Assembly: GCA_041736675.1 (NCBI GenBank)
Contig: JBGSTD010000058.1
Location: forward strand, 1-64,000
Direction of reading: 5' to 3'
Length of the DNA stretch: 64,000 bases
Source of the DNA: Salaquimonas sp041736675
Lineage (GTDB): Bacteria > Pseudomonadota > Alphaproteobacteria > Rhizobiales > Rhizobiaceae
The translations under genes were made by a program, and so were the position numbers. The notes beneath the pieces were generated by a model. The model saw only the letters and a list, made by a program, of their open reading frames with translations, was not told where the DNA came from and searched no databases. This document shows, piece by piece, positions 34,693 to 43,025 of the stretch (its first letter is position 1; the number at the start of each line of letters is the position of its first letter).

Positions 34693-34742
34693 TGGAAATC
34701 ACCTGATTGTCCCTTCTCTGTTTGTGCTGTGCGATATGGCGG

Positions 34743-36302
34743 TCAAACAGCCCTGTCCAAACGCGCGCGCAAATCGGTTTTCAGCACTTTGCCATAGTTG
34801 TTCTTTGGCAATTCATCGACGAAATAATATTCCTTGGGTCGCTTGAAGCGGGCGATCTGGTCAAGGCAATGAGCGTCGAGCTCCTTCTCGCTGACCTTAT
34901 CCTGTCCATTGAAGCAGACAAAGGCAACGACGATCTCCCCCCATTGCGGGTCAGGCTTGCCGATTACCGATACCTCACGAACCTTGGCGTGGGTCAACAG
35001 CGCCTCTTCCACTTCACGTGGATAGATATTGGTTCCCCCGGAAATGATGACATCCTTGGACCTGTCCTTGAGGGTCAGGTATCCTTCCTCGTCAAGTTCA
35101 CCCATATCACCAGTCCAGAGCCAGCCGTTTTGCAATGTCGCCTGTGTAGACTGCGGATTATTCCAGTAACCCTTCATCACCGAGCGCCCGCGTACGAGTA
35201 TTTCCCCAATTTCGCCCTGCTTGAGAGGATTGCCATCACCATCGCCGATAGCCACTTCAACGCCCTGCTGTGCAGTGCCTACCGACTGCAGTCTCAAGCC
35301 CCAGCGCGGGTCTTTGCGGTCGCTGACGATTTCCCGTTTCAGGGCGGTGATACACATGGGGCTCTCGCCTTGGCCATAAATCTGGCAGAAGCGGTCTCCC
35401 AGCACTTCCACTGCCTCAATGATGTCATTCAGATACATTGGTCCGCCGCCATAGACGATGGTTCGAATGCCTTCGCCGGTCTCACCGCTGGCGAGCGCAT
35501 GTTCAACCATACGCTTGACCATGGTGGGCGCTGCAAAAAGATGCAAATTCCCGAGCTGACGGCCGGCCTCAAAAATCTCCGAGGGTTCAAAACCACCTGA
35601 TACGGGCACCGCATGGCGTGCGCCGCGCAGAACATGCTGGAAATTGTAAATGCCGGCGCCATGACTTAGGGGCGCAGCGTAAAATGCCGTATCGGATGCA
35701 TGAACCTCATCCACGCTGGCAAAATATGCTTCAACCATAGCGGCGATATTGGCACAGGTAATCATCACCCCCTTGGGCTTGCCAGTTGTGCCGGAGGTAT
35801 AAAACAGCCAGACCATGTCATCGTCCCGAAGGACTATTGGCTCACTGGGTCCGGCATCCGTATTTGCCTCATGCCCCGTACCCTCGACTGCATGCATTGC
35901 TTCAAATTCAACGGATTCGAGATTGATTGTCGGGATTGCACCCCTGTCCTGCACATTGGCCAGGTCATTGCCCAATCGCGCACTTGTAAAACAAAGCCGC
36001 GCCTCAGAATCGCTGATGATATAGGCTGCTTCCCTTGGATGCAGTTTAGCATTGATTGGCACTGCGACAGCACCGATGTTCCAGATCCCGTATAGCGCTT
36101 CAAGATACTGTGTAGAGTTTTTCGAAAAGAGGGCGATACGATCGCCTTTCGCCACGTCGAAGCAAGTCTTCAGCCGATTGCCGATAGCTGCAGCCCGCCT
36201 GTTGAATTCGCGATAATCCGCGGTCATTTCAAGGCCGCGAAAAAGCGCTGGGGCCTGCGGTGTGAGACGCGCAGTTTGCCAAAGAAAAAGGGCAGGGTTC
36301 AT
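34743..36302 (-). CDS. Acyl-CoA synthetase (AMP-forming)
   Basis: 519-residue adenylate-forming ligase activating a carboxylic acid to its CoA thioester. Core motifs: phosphate loop YTSGTTGKPKGV, YGQGESP, GELDEEGYLTLKDRSKDVIISGGTNIYPREVEEAL, and the catalytic lysine in LPKNNYGKVLKTDLR. The ANL fold is complete. The ATG at 36302 (MNPALFLWQTARLTPQAPA) fits family N-termini better than 36317. Acid specificity (fatty, aromatic or other) is not evident. The gene stands between phaB and a CoxG-like gene and seems to be transcribed alone. Confidence 0.85.
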   Translation of the reverse strand: MNPALFLWQTARLTPQAPALFRGLEMTADYREFNRRAAAIGNRLKTCFDVAKGDRIALFSKNSTQYLEALYGIWNIGAVAVPINAKLHPREAAYIISDSEARLCFTSARLGNDLANVQDRGAIPTINLESVEFEAMHAVEGTGHEANTDAGPSEPIVLRDDDMVWLFYTSGTTGKPKGVMITCANIAAMVEAYFASVDEVHASDTAFYAAPLSHGAGIYNFQHVLRGARHAVPVSGGFEPSEIFEAGRQLGNLHLFAAPTMVKRMVEHALASGETGEGIRTIVYGGGPMYLNDIIEAVEVLGDRFCQIYGQGESPMCITALKREIVSDRKDPRWGLRLQSVGTAQQGVEVAIGDGDGNPLKQGEIGEILVRGRSVMKGYWNNPQSTQATLQNGWLWTGDMGELDEEGYLTLKDRSKDVIISGGTNIYPREVEEALLTHAKVREVSVIGKPDPQWGEIVVAFVCFNGQDKVSEKELDAHCLDQIARFKRPKEYYFVDELPKNNYGKVLKTDLRARLDRAV

Positions 36303-36423
36303 TGATCGGGCTCCCATGAGTCAGCTTCAAAAACACTATTACAGCGATTTGGAGCAATTCCAATATTGACTATGAGGGTATGTGGCGTATCAATCACCCA
36401 ATCATGCTAGGAGGCAAATAATC

Positions 36424-36867
36424 ATGAACATGACTGGTGAACAACGCATTGAGGCAAGCGTTCAACGAGTGTGGGAGGCTTTGAACGATATCGATGTTCT
36501 CAAACAATCCATCCCCGGATGTGAGAGCCTGGAGAAAACCTCGGACACCGGCATGGCAGCTGTTGTTACCTTGAAAATCGGACCGGTTAAGGCAAAATTC
36601 AATGGTGAAGTGGAACTCACCAATCTCAATCCGCCTTTCTCCTATACCATCGTTGGCGAAGGCAAGGGTGGTATCGCAGGCTTTGCCAAAGGCGGAGCGG
36701 ATGTGAAGCTGTCCGAAGACGGCAGCGGAACGATCCTGACATATGAGGCAAAGGCAGACGTTGGTGGCAAAATCGCCCAACTTGGCAGCCGGTTGATTGA
36801 TTCGACTTCAAAGAAATTGGCTGGCCAGTTTTTTGAAAAATTCGGAAAGATCGTCGAAAAGGGATAA
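36424..36867 (+). CDS. CoxG/SRPBCC family protein (CO dehydrogenase subunit G-like)
   Basis: 147-residue START-like protein: MTGEQRIEASVQRVWEALNDIDVLKQSIPGCESLEK, then SDTGMAAVVTLKIGPVKAKFNGEVELTNLNPP, and the C-terminal amphipathic helix RLIDSTSKKLAGQFFEKFGKIVEKG. CoxG proteins anchor or mature molybdenum CO dehydrogenase-type enzymes, but many copies stand without cox genes, as here. Start 36424 follows aggaggcaaata. No structural molybdoenzyme gene is present in the window although modABC is. Confidence 0.85.
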   Translation: MNMTGEQRIEASVQRVWEALNDIDVLKQSIPGCESLEKTSDTGMAAVVTLKIGPVKAKFNGEVELTNLNPPFSYTIVGEGKGGIAGFAKGGADVKLSEDGSGTILTYEAKADVGGKIAQLGSRLIDSTSKKLAGQFFEKFGKIVEKG

Positions 36868-36887
36868 GCGGGCAGTCTTTCGACATC

Positions 36888-37529
36888 TCAGGAATCCGGA
36901 TTGTAGCGGTCCGGATGAGCCTGCGCAAAAGCTTCCAGCCTTTCGCACCGCTGAGTGATGGCGTTGATACGTGGTAGATCTGAAATCTCCGCTCCCCAGC
37001 GCTCCGCATTGTAAACTTGCGGAACAAGGCAGAAATCAGCAAGGCCAGGCTTTTCACCATGGCAAAAAGTACTGGTTTGCGGATGATCCAGCAGTTTTTC
37101 GAAAGCCGTCAATCCTTTTCGGATGAAGGTTTTCATCCACTCTACCCGCATTGTGTTGTCGCCGCCTGCAAGCTTGAGAACATGATTGACCAGATACGGA
37201 TTGCAGACCGGATGGGTTTCCATCGCAATGACATAGGCAAGGGCGCGAACCCTTGCCTTTCCAGCGGGATCGGGCGGCAGAAATTCCGCCGAACGCGACT
37301 CATTGAGGTATTCTATCATGGCGAGAGACTGTGTCATGCGCAGTCCGTCAATATCAAGAACCGGAAGAGACCCCTGCGGATTGCGGGCAAGATGGTCCTC
37401 TGACAAATGCTCCCCAGCCGGAATGCTGACATGGGTTGTTGTAAACGCTTCACCCAATTGGTGCAGAGCAATTCGAACGCGATAACTTGCAGAAGATCTC
37501 CAGAAATCAAACAGATGTGCTTTTGTCAC
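36888..37529 (-). CDS. maiA: Maleylacetoacetate isomerase (zeta-class GST)
   Basis: 213-residue glutathione-dependent isomerase converting maleylacetoacetate (or maleylpyruvate) to the fumaryl form in tyrosine/homogentisate or gentisate breakdown. The zeta-class motif SSASYRVRIALHQLG (residues 12-26) with its active-site serines is present, then NPQGSLPVLDIDGLRMTQSLAMIEYL for glutathione binding, and the C-terminal GLADFCLVPQVYNAERWG. Other pathway genes are absent nearby; the gene is convergent with the CoxG-like gene. Confidence 0.88.
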   Translation of the reverse strand: MTKAHLFDFWRSSASYRVRIALHQLGEAFTTTHVSIPAGEHLSEDHLARNPQGSLPVLDIDGLRMTQSLAMIEYLNESRSAEFLPPDPAGKARVRALAYVIAMETHPVCNPYLVNHVLKLAGGDNTMRVEWMKTFIRKGLTAFEKLLDHPQTSTFCHGEKPGLADFCLVPQVYNAERWGAEISDLPRINAITQRCERLEAFAQAHPDRYNPDS

Positions 37530-37577
37530 TTTGGTTTTCCCCTGTCCTTGGCCTTACCCTTGTCCTGTGATTTCAAA

Positions 37578-38861
37578 CTAGTCCTGATCTTTGGCTGCTA
37601 TACCTTCATCAAAATCATGCATTTCGGGCACCATGCCCCGAGGATCAAGATTGGATGTCTCAGGTGTTGAATAGCGTCCTGGTGCCATGCCCACAAACTC
37701 GGACTTTTGTTTGCCGACGACCGCGAGATTCTGTGCAATGCGAAGCGCAGCATAGGCAATGATCAAAAGATGTGATGTAAGGGTAACAATGAACAGCCCT
37801 TGTTGCGGCAGCGTGCTCATGACCGCTCCGGCAAGCAGAGGACCCACAACACCGCCAACGCCGTACATCAGCAAGAGACCGCCGCTGATCTTGATGAATG
37901 CACCCGGTATGGCGTGGTCGCAGGCGTGGGCAACAATAACCGGATAAGCCGAATAGATCATTGCACCAAACACCGCGATGGCAATCAGGATGGTAGCGGG
38001 GCTGGTAGGCAAAAAGACAATGAAGAAACAGTCAATCAATGCCGAAATTGCCATGATGGCGATCAGAACAACCCGGCGGTCGAGTTTGTCGGAAAGATAT
38101 CCGATCGGTATCTGAAAGGCGGCCCCGGCCAGAATGGACAAACTCATCATCCAGGCAATCGTCGGGATATCGAGATTGATACCCTCGCCAAAGACCGCCC
38201 CAAGTGTTCCGAACGTCGAGTTGGAGACACCGATCAGAAACGCTGCGACAAGGGCGATGGGTGAATTGCGCCACAAGACCTTGAGATCAAGACCGCTCTC
38301 GACGAGCGGCTTGGGCGCTGCGGCGCGTGAGATGGCGGTGGGAACAAGAGAGAGCGAATAGAATATGGCGGCAATTACAAACAGTGCAAAACCGGTTGTT
38401 TCAACAACTGTCACCGACAGTTGGCCCAACGTTGTGGCAGCAAGATTAACCATGGTGTATATGCCGAAAACACGTCCGCGATATTTGTTCTCGGTTCGCT
38501 CGTTAAGCCAGCTTTCGACAATCATTGCCGCCCCGGCAAAACAGAAACCCGTCAATCCGCGCAGGAATATCCACATGCCCGGGTTTATGAACAACAGCGT
38601 CAGCAGCACCGAAATAACGCATACCGCAGCCATTACCGAGAAAGTCCTTATGTGGCCGGACCGTCGAACAAGTCTTGGTGTGTAGATGCATCCGGCTATA
38701 TAGCCGATCGCCCAGCCTGTTCCCAAAAGGCCAAGACTAAGGGTGGGGAAATCCTCGATTGAACCGCGCAATGGCAGGAGGATACCATTGATGCCCCCGG
38801 CAATCATCAAAAAGGTCGAACCGAAGAGGATCGAGAAAATGGGAAGCAGCTGTCTGGTCAT
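37578..38861 (-). CDS. MFS transporter, YcaD-like
   Basis: 427-residue protein with 12 predicted membrane segments. The first, FSILFGSTFLMIAGGINGILLPLRG, and the loop GWAIGYIAGCIYTPRLVRRSGHIRTF, followed by FCFAGAAMIVESWLNERTENKYRGRVFGIYTMVNLAATTLGQL, resemble the YcaD group of major facilitators, whose substrates are mostly unknown. A hydrophilic tail of about 40 residues follows the last helix. It lies downstream of puuB on the same strand with 60 bp between, so it may be expressed with the polyamine genes. Confidence 0.8.
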   Translation of the reverse strand: MTRQLLPIFSILFGSTFLMIAGGINGILLPLRGSIEDFPTLSLGLLGTGWAIGYIAGCIYTPRLVRRSGHIRTFSVMAAVCVISVLLTLLFINPGMWIFLRGLTGFCFAGAAMIVESWLNERTENKYRGRVFGIYTMVNLAATTLGQLSVTVVETTGFALFVIAAIFYSLSLVPTAISRAAAPKPLVESGLDLKVLWRNSPIALVAAFLIGVSNSTFGTLGAVFGEGINLDIPTIAWMMSLSILAGAAFQIPIGYLSDKLDRRVVLIAIMAISALIDCFFIVFLPTSPATILIAIAVFGAMIYSAYPVIVAHACDHAIPGAFIKISGGLLLMYGVGGVVGPLLAGAVMSTLPQQGLFIVTLTSHLLIIAYAALRIAQNLAVVGKQKSEFVGMAPGRYSTPETSNLDPRGMVPEMHDFDEGIAAKDQD

Positions 38862-38921
38862 GTCGTCTCGCTACCAGTTTTATCGCCGCCTGCAAAGGTC
38901 AAATCCTTGAAGGCGCCGCCA

Positions 38922-40232
38922 CTACATCCTGTCGCGCAGGGAAAACCATGTCATCGCGGCAACCAGCATGGGATAACGCAGCAGGGTACCACCTGGAAAT
39001 CTCGGCGTTTGAAGTTGTGCCATCAGATCAAAGCGCGAAGCCTGCCCATCAATGGCATCAGCGGCGATTTTACCTGCAAGGCTGGCAAGGGCAACCCCAT
39101 GTCCGGAGTAACCAGAGCAGGAAAGGATATTTCCCCTGAGCCGCTCGAACATAGGCAGGCGCTTCATTGTGATCGCCAGTGTGCCGCCCCATCCAAAATC
39201 TATCTTCGTGCCGCCAAGTTGCGGAAATATTTCGAGCATGGGTTTGCGGACAAATTGTTTGATGTCATCGGGAAAGCGGTAGCCGTAATTTTCCCCGCCG
39301 CCAAACAGCATCCGACCGTCATGAGTCATCCTGAAATAGTTGACGACAAACTTTGTGTCGGCTACCGCAGCCGAGGTGGGCATTATACCTTCACGCTGGC
39401 TTGCGGAAAGCGGTGCGGTAGCAATGACAAAATTGTTGATTGGCAAAACCTTGCCGGCAATCGCGCTGTTGAGTTTGCCAAGATAGCCATTGCAGGCGTA
39501 AAGGAGGTGGGCAGCCTTCACAGAGCCGCCCTTTGTTTTTGCCAGCACAGTTGAACTCTCGTCGACACACGTCACTTCTGACATTTCATGAATTACAGCC
39601 CCTGCTTTCTCGGCAGCCCTTGCATAGCCGAGCGCCAATGCCAGCGGGTCAACATGAAATGCTCCCGAATCCCATGTGCCGCCAAAATAGGATTCACTTT
39701 TGACTTCTGATCGCAACTCGTCGCGGTTGATGAACCTGATTTTGTCATAGCCATATTTGTCGTTCAGCTTTTCGCAGTAGGCTTTGCTGCCTTCCAGATA
39801 GCGTTCGCGGTGATCAGCATGAATGACGCCATCAACCGGATGGCAATCTATGGAGTGTTCGGCGATGAGATCACGCACAATCTGTTTCGCCTCTTCGCCA
39901 ATCTGCCAGAATTGTTGTGCGAGTTCGATGCCGTAATTCTTTTCCAGATAATCCTGGTCCTGTCGCTGGCCACTGCCAACCTGGCCGCCATTGCGACCTG
40001 ATGCTCCCCAGCCGGCACGGTGTGCCTCAAGAACAACTACATTGTAACCTGATTTTGCCAGATGAAGGGCGGCCGAAAGACCTGTGAAGCCGGCGCCAAT
40101 AATACATACATCACAGCTGACATCACCGGTGAGGGGCGGACGCTTAACGGGGTCTTTAACATTTGCGGCATACCAGGAGGGCGCGTGCTCGCCCTTCCTG
40201 TCATTGGAATAAAGAAGATTGAATGCCGGCAT
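38922..40232 (-). CDS. puuB: Gamma-glutamylputrescine oxidoreductase PuuB
   Basis: 436-residue FAD enzyme oxidising gamma-glutamylputrescine to the aminobutyraldehyde. Motifs: WYAANVKDP near the N-terminus, FAD-binding CDVCIIGAGFTGLSAALHLAKSGYNVVVLEA, then GWGASGRNGGQVGSGQRQDQ, diagnostic of PuuB-like DAO enzymes, and a C-terminal SCSGYSGHGVALASLAG flavin contact. The ATG at 40232 lies 2 bp after the puuA stop, indicating translational coupling. Together with puuA and the pot transporter it forms the putrescine utilisation route. Confidence 0.88.
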   Translation of the reverse strand: MPAFNLLYSNDRKGEHAPSWYAANVKDPVKRPPLTGDVSCDVCIIGAGFTGLSAALHLAKSGYNVVVLEAHRAGWGASGRNGGQVGSGQRQDQDYLEKNYGIELAQQFWQIGEEAKQIVRDLIAEHSIDCHPVDGVIHADHRERYLEGSKAYCEKLNDKYGYDKIRFINRDELRSEVKSESYFGGTWDSGAFHVDPLALALGYARAAEKAGAVIHEMSEVTCVDESSTVLAKTKGGSVKAAHLLYACNGYLGKLNSAIAGKVLPINNFVIATAPLSASQREGIMPTSAAVADTKFVVNYFRMTHDGRMLFGGGENYGYRFPDDIKQFVRKPMLEIFPQLGGTKIDFGWGGTLAITMKRLPMFERLRGNILSCSGYSGHGVALASLAGKIAADAIDGQASRFDLMAQLQTPRFPGGTLLRYPMLVAAMTWFSLRDRM

Positions 40233-40234
40233 GA

Positions 40235-41608
40235 TCAAACGTTCAATAGCAGATGCTCGCGCTCCCACGAACTGATGACTTTCAAATAGTCCTCAAATTC
40301 ACGGCTCTTGGTATGCTGATACATGGCGCAAAATTCCTCGCCCAGAACTTCGCGCACTTCGGGAAACAGGTTCAATTGTTTCAGGCCCTCATACATTTCC
40401 CGAGGCAGGGCATGCGGCAGTGAATAGGCATCCCCATTGACTGGTGGGCGTGGTTTGAGTTTTTTGGTCATCCCCAGATAACCACAGGCAAGGCAGGCTG
40501 CCATGGCAAGGTAGGGATTTGTATCCATGCCGACGACACGGTTTTCAACCCTGCGCGCATCTGGTCCCGATGTCGGGATGCGTATGCCTGTGGAGCGGTT
40601 GTCGCTTCCCCATTCAAGGTTGATCGGAGCCGAAACGCCCGGCACCAGTCTGCGGTAGGAGTTTACATAAGGCGCCAGGATTGAAATTACCGAAGTCAGG
40701 TAATGTTGCTGGCCACCGATAAACCAGTGGAACAAATCGGTAGGTTGGCCCTTCTCGTCACTGAAAACATTTTTGCCGGTCTTCTTGTCGACAACGCTCT
40801 GGTGAATATGCATGGCACTTCCCGGCTCGTCCTCAATCGGTTTTGCCATGAACGTCGCGTAGCAATCATTGGCTAGAGCTGCTTCGCGTATCGTTCTTTT
40901 GAAGGTAAATACCTGATCTGCCAGGAGCAGCGGATCGCCGTGATTGAGATTGATCTCAATCTGGCCTGCGCCACCCTCTTGAATAATCGTGTCGATTTCG
41001 ATGCCCTGTGCCTCGGCAAAATCGTAAATAGTGTCAATGACAGCGGTATACTCGTCGATTGCAGCAATTGAATAGGATTGGCGTCCGGCACCCTGACGGC
41101 CGGAGCGACCTATCGGCGGCTCCAGCGGAAAGTCAGGATCAATGTTCGGCTTTGTCAGATAAAATTCCAGTTCGGGGGCAACAATCGGCTGCCAACCTTT
41201 GGCTTCATAAAGAGCCAGGATCCGCTTGAGCACATAACGTGGTGCGATCGGTACAGGTGTTCCTTCGAGGGTTTCCATGTCGTGAATGATCTGGATGGTC
41301 AAATCCTCGGCCCAGGGCGAGGCGACAGCAGTTGAAAGATCGGGCTTAAGTACCATGTCCCTTTCAGTCCACGATTCTTCGGTATCATAGTCGGAATATT
41401 CGCCTGTGATGGTTTGGTAGAAAATCGAGATCGGCAAAAACGAACGCTCGGTTTCAATAAACTTGCGCGCTGGCATGACCTTCCCCCGCGCAATGCCTGC
41501 AAAGTCCCCGATAATGCATTCCACCTCATCAACGCGCCGTCCATTCAGCCATTCCTGTGCAGCTGCCGGCAATTCCCTCGACCACAAATCTATTGGATTT
41601 ACACTCAT
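40235..41608 (-). CDS. puuA: Glutamine synthetase family protein, gamma-glutamylputrescine synthetase PuuA
   Basis: 457-residue glutamine-synthetase-fold ligase that couples glutamate to putrescine with ATP. Motifs include VAPELEFYL (metal-binding glutamates), QEGGAGQIEINLNHGDPL, FMAKPIEDEPGSAMHIHQSV (GSxMHxH), and PINLEWGSDNRSTGIRIP (ATP/glutamate contacts). The context with PuuB and PotFGHI favours PuuA over other GlnA-like ligases. The start is preceded by aggaaaaaaa. It diverges from potF over a 268-bp region holding a short dyad. Confidence 0.87.
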   Translation of the reverse strand: MSVNPIDLWSRELPAAAQEWLNGRRVDEVECIIGDFAGIARGKVMPARKFIETERSFLPISIFYQTITGEYSDYDTEESWTERDMVLKPDLSTAVASPWAEDLTIQIIHDMETLEGTPVPIAPRYVLKRILALYEAKGWQPIVAPELEFYLTKPNIDPDFPLEPPIGRSGRQGAGRQSYSIAAIDEYTAVIDTIYDFAEAQGIEIDTIIQEGGAGQIEINLNHGDPLLLADQVFTFKRTIREAALANDCYATFMAKPIEDEPGSAMHIHQSVVDKKTGKNVFSDEKGQPTDLFHWFIGGQQHYLTSVISILAPYVNSYRRLVPGVSAPINLEWGSDNRSTGIRIPTSGPDARRVENRVVGMDTNPYLAMAACLACGYLGMTKKLKPRPPVNGDAYSLPHALPREMYEGLKQLNLFPEVREVLGEEFCAMYQHTKSREFEDYLKVISSWEREHLLLNV

Positions 41609-41756
41609 TTTTTTTCCTGTTTGATGCTGAAAGCGGTTGTTGCTTTATTGTGTCATATTCACCAATTCATCGACAACAAGCAAGTAACAAGCTGAATGCG
41701 GAAATCGGCGAAAAATGCTGTTTCCGAATTTTGTATCGGACTGCCAATATCAGGAC

Positions 41757-41771
41757 TTGTTCGATGAACAA
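41757..41771. promoter_or_regulatory. Dyad in the puuA-potF divergent promoter region
   Basis: ttgttc (41757-41762) and gaacaa (41766-41771) are exact reverse complements around gat. It lies about midway in the 268-bp space between the divergent puuA and potF starts, where a shared regulator of polyamine genes would bind. No regulator gene is present nearby, so the call is tentative. I see no other feature in this gap. Confidence 0.35.
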
Positions 41772-41876
41772 AAATCGTTTTTACTAAAACCAGTATGGCC
41801 GCTGTCCGCAGTGGCCTTCGAAATTTGTCGCAATTAAAGTCGTCCTTGTTCAGGGCGAGGAAATGGGGTGTTCTCA

Positions 41877-42962
41877 ATGAAGAATTTTTTGAAGTATGCA
41901 ATCTTTGCCTCTGCGGCATCTTTCGCAGCGCAAGCGCAGGCAGCCGAACTGAAGATCTACAACTGGTCGGACTATATCGACGAGGAAATTCTGACCGACT
42001 TCACGAAGGAAACAGGAATTGCGGTGACTTATGACGTCTTTGATTCCAACGAGGTTCTGGAAACAAAGTTGCTTACCGGCGGCACCGGGTATGATCTTGT
42101 TGTCCCAACCGCCAGCTTCCTGTCGCGCCAGATCGAGGCAGGTGTGTTCCAGAAGCTTGACAGGTCGAAACTGCCAAACCTCGCAAACATGTGGGACGTC
42201 ATCGAAAACAATACAGCAAAATACGGTCCGTTGAACGATTACTCGATCAACTATATGTGGGGAACCACCGGGATCGGGTATAATGTTGCCAAAGTGAAGG
42301 AAATCACCGGCGAAGACACAATCACTTCATGGGCAACCGTGTTTGATCCTGCCAATCTCGACAAGTTCAAGGATTGCGGTGTCATGATGCTGGACGCCCC
42401 GGACGAGATTATTCCTGCTGCGCTCAATTATCTGGGTCTTGATCCCAACACCTCCAATCCTGATGATCTGGCCAAGGCAGAAGAACTGTTGCTGAAAATC
42501 CGTCCGGATGTGCAGAAGTTCAATTCATCGGAATACATCAATGCGCTCGCCAATGGCGATATCTGCCTTGCAGTCGGCTGGTCGGGCGATATGCTTCAGG
42601 CTCGTGACCGTGCGGCAGAGGCCGATAATGGCGTGGAAATTTCCTATTCCATTCCCAAGGAAGGTGCATTGATGTGGTTTGATCAGATGGCAATTCCGGC
42701 TGACGCGGCTAACCTGGAAGAGGCTTACAAGTTCCTCGACTACATCATGCGTCCGGAAGTGATTGCAAAAGCGTCCAATTATGTTGCCTATGCCAACGGC
42801 AACAAAGCGTCGCAAGCAATGATCGACAAGGAAATTCTCGAGGATCCTGCTGTTTATCCAACAGAAGAGGCAACAAAGAACCTTTACATCAAAACTGCAT
42901 ACGATCCGAAGACCCAACGTCTGGCGACCCGTATCTGGACCAAGGTAACAACCGGTCAATAA
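41877..42962 (+). CDS. potF: Putrescine-binding periplasmic protein PotF
   Basis: 361-residue polyamine-binding protein with signal peptide (MKNFLKYAIFASAASFAAQAQA). The mature start AELKIYNWSDYIDEEILTDFTKETGIAVTYDVFDSNEVLETKLL carries the aromatic and acidic residues that bind polyamine amines. ICLAVGWSGDMLQA and a C-terminal ATRIWTKVTTG are also typical. ATG 41877 is preferred over GTG 41868, which would put three residues before the signal. It diverges from puuA and is followed by a strong hairpin. Confidence 0.93.
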   Translation: MKNFLKYAIFASAASFAAQAQAAELKIYNWSDYIDEEILTDFTKETGIAVTYDVFDSNEVLETKLLTGGTGYDLVVPTASFLSRQIEAGVFQKLDRSKLPNLANMWDVIENNTAKYGPLNDYSINYMWGTTGIGYNVAKVKEITGEDTITSWATVFDPANLDKFKDCGVMMLDAPDEIIPAALNYLGLDPNTSNPDDLAKAEELLLKIRPDVQKFNSSEYINALANGDICLAVGWSGDMLQARDRAAEADNGVEISYSIPKEGALMWFDQMAIPADAANLEEAYKFLDYIMRPEVIAKASNYVAYANGNKASQAMIDKEILEDPAVYPTEEATKNLYIKTAYDPKTQRLATRIWTKVTTGQ

Positions 42963-42973
42963 TCCCGCTCACT

Positions 42974-43000
42974 CGGCCCGGAACATTTCCGGGCCGTTTT
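42974..43000 (+). terminator. Intercistronic hairpin/terminator between potF and potG
   Basis: cggcccggaa (42974-42983) and ttccgggccg (42987-42996) form a perfect 10-bp stem with a 3-base loop, followed by tttt. It sits between the binding-protein gene and the ATPase gene of the same operon, so it probably works as a partial terminator giving excess PotF. Confidence 0.85.
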
Positions 43001-43025
43001 ACTTCATATCGGATGGAAAATCATT

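Noticed and set aside
34707..35600. 297-residue plus-strand open frame opposite the acyl-CoA ligase
   Set aside because: The opposite strand encodes an intact ANL ligase with all motifs; the plus frame is a compositional shadow.
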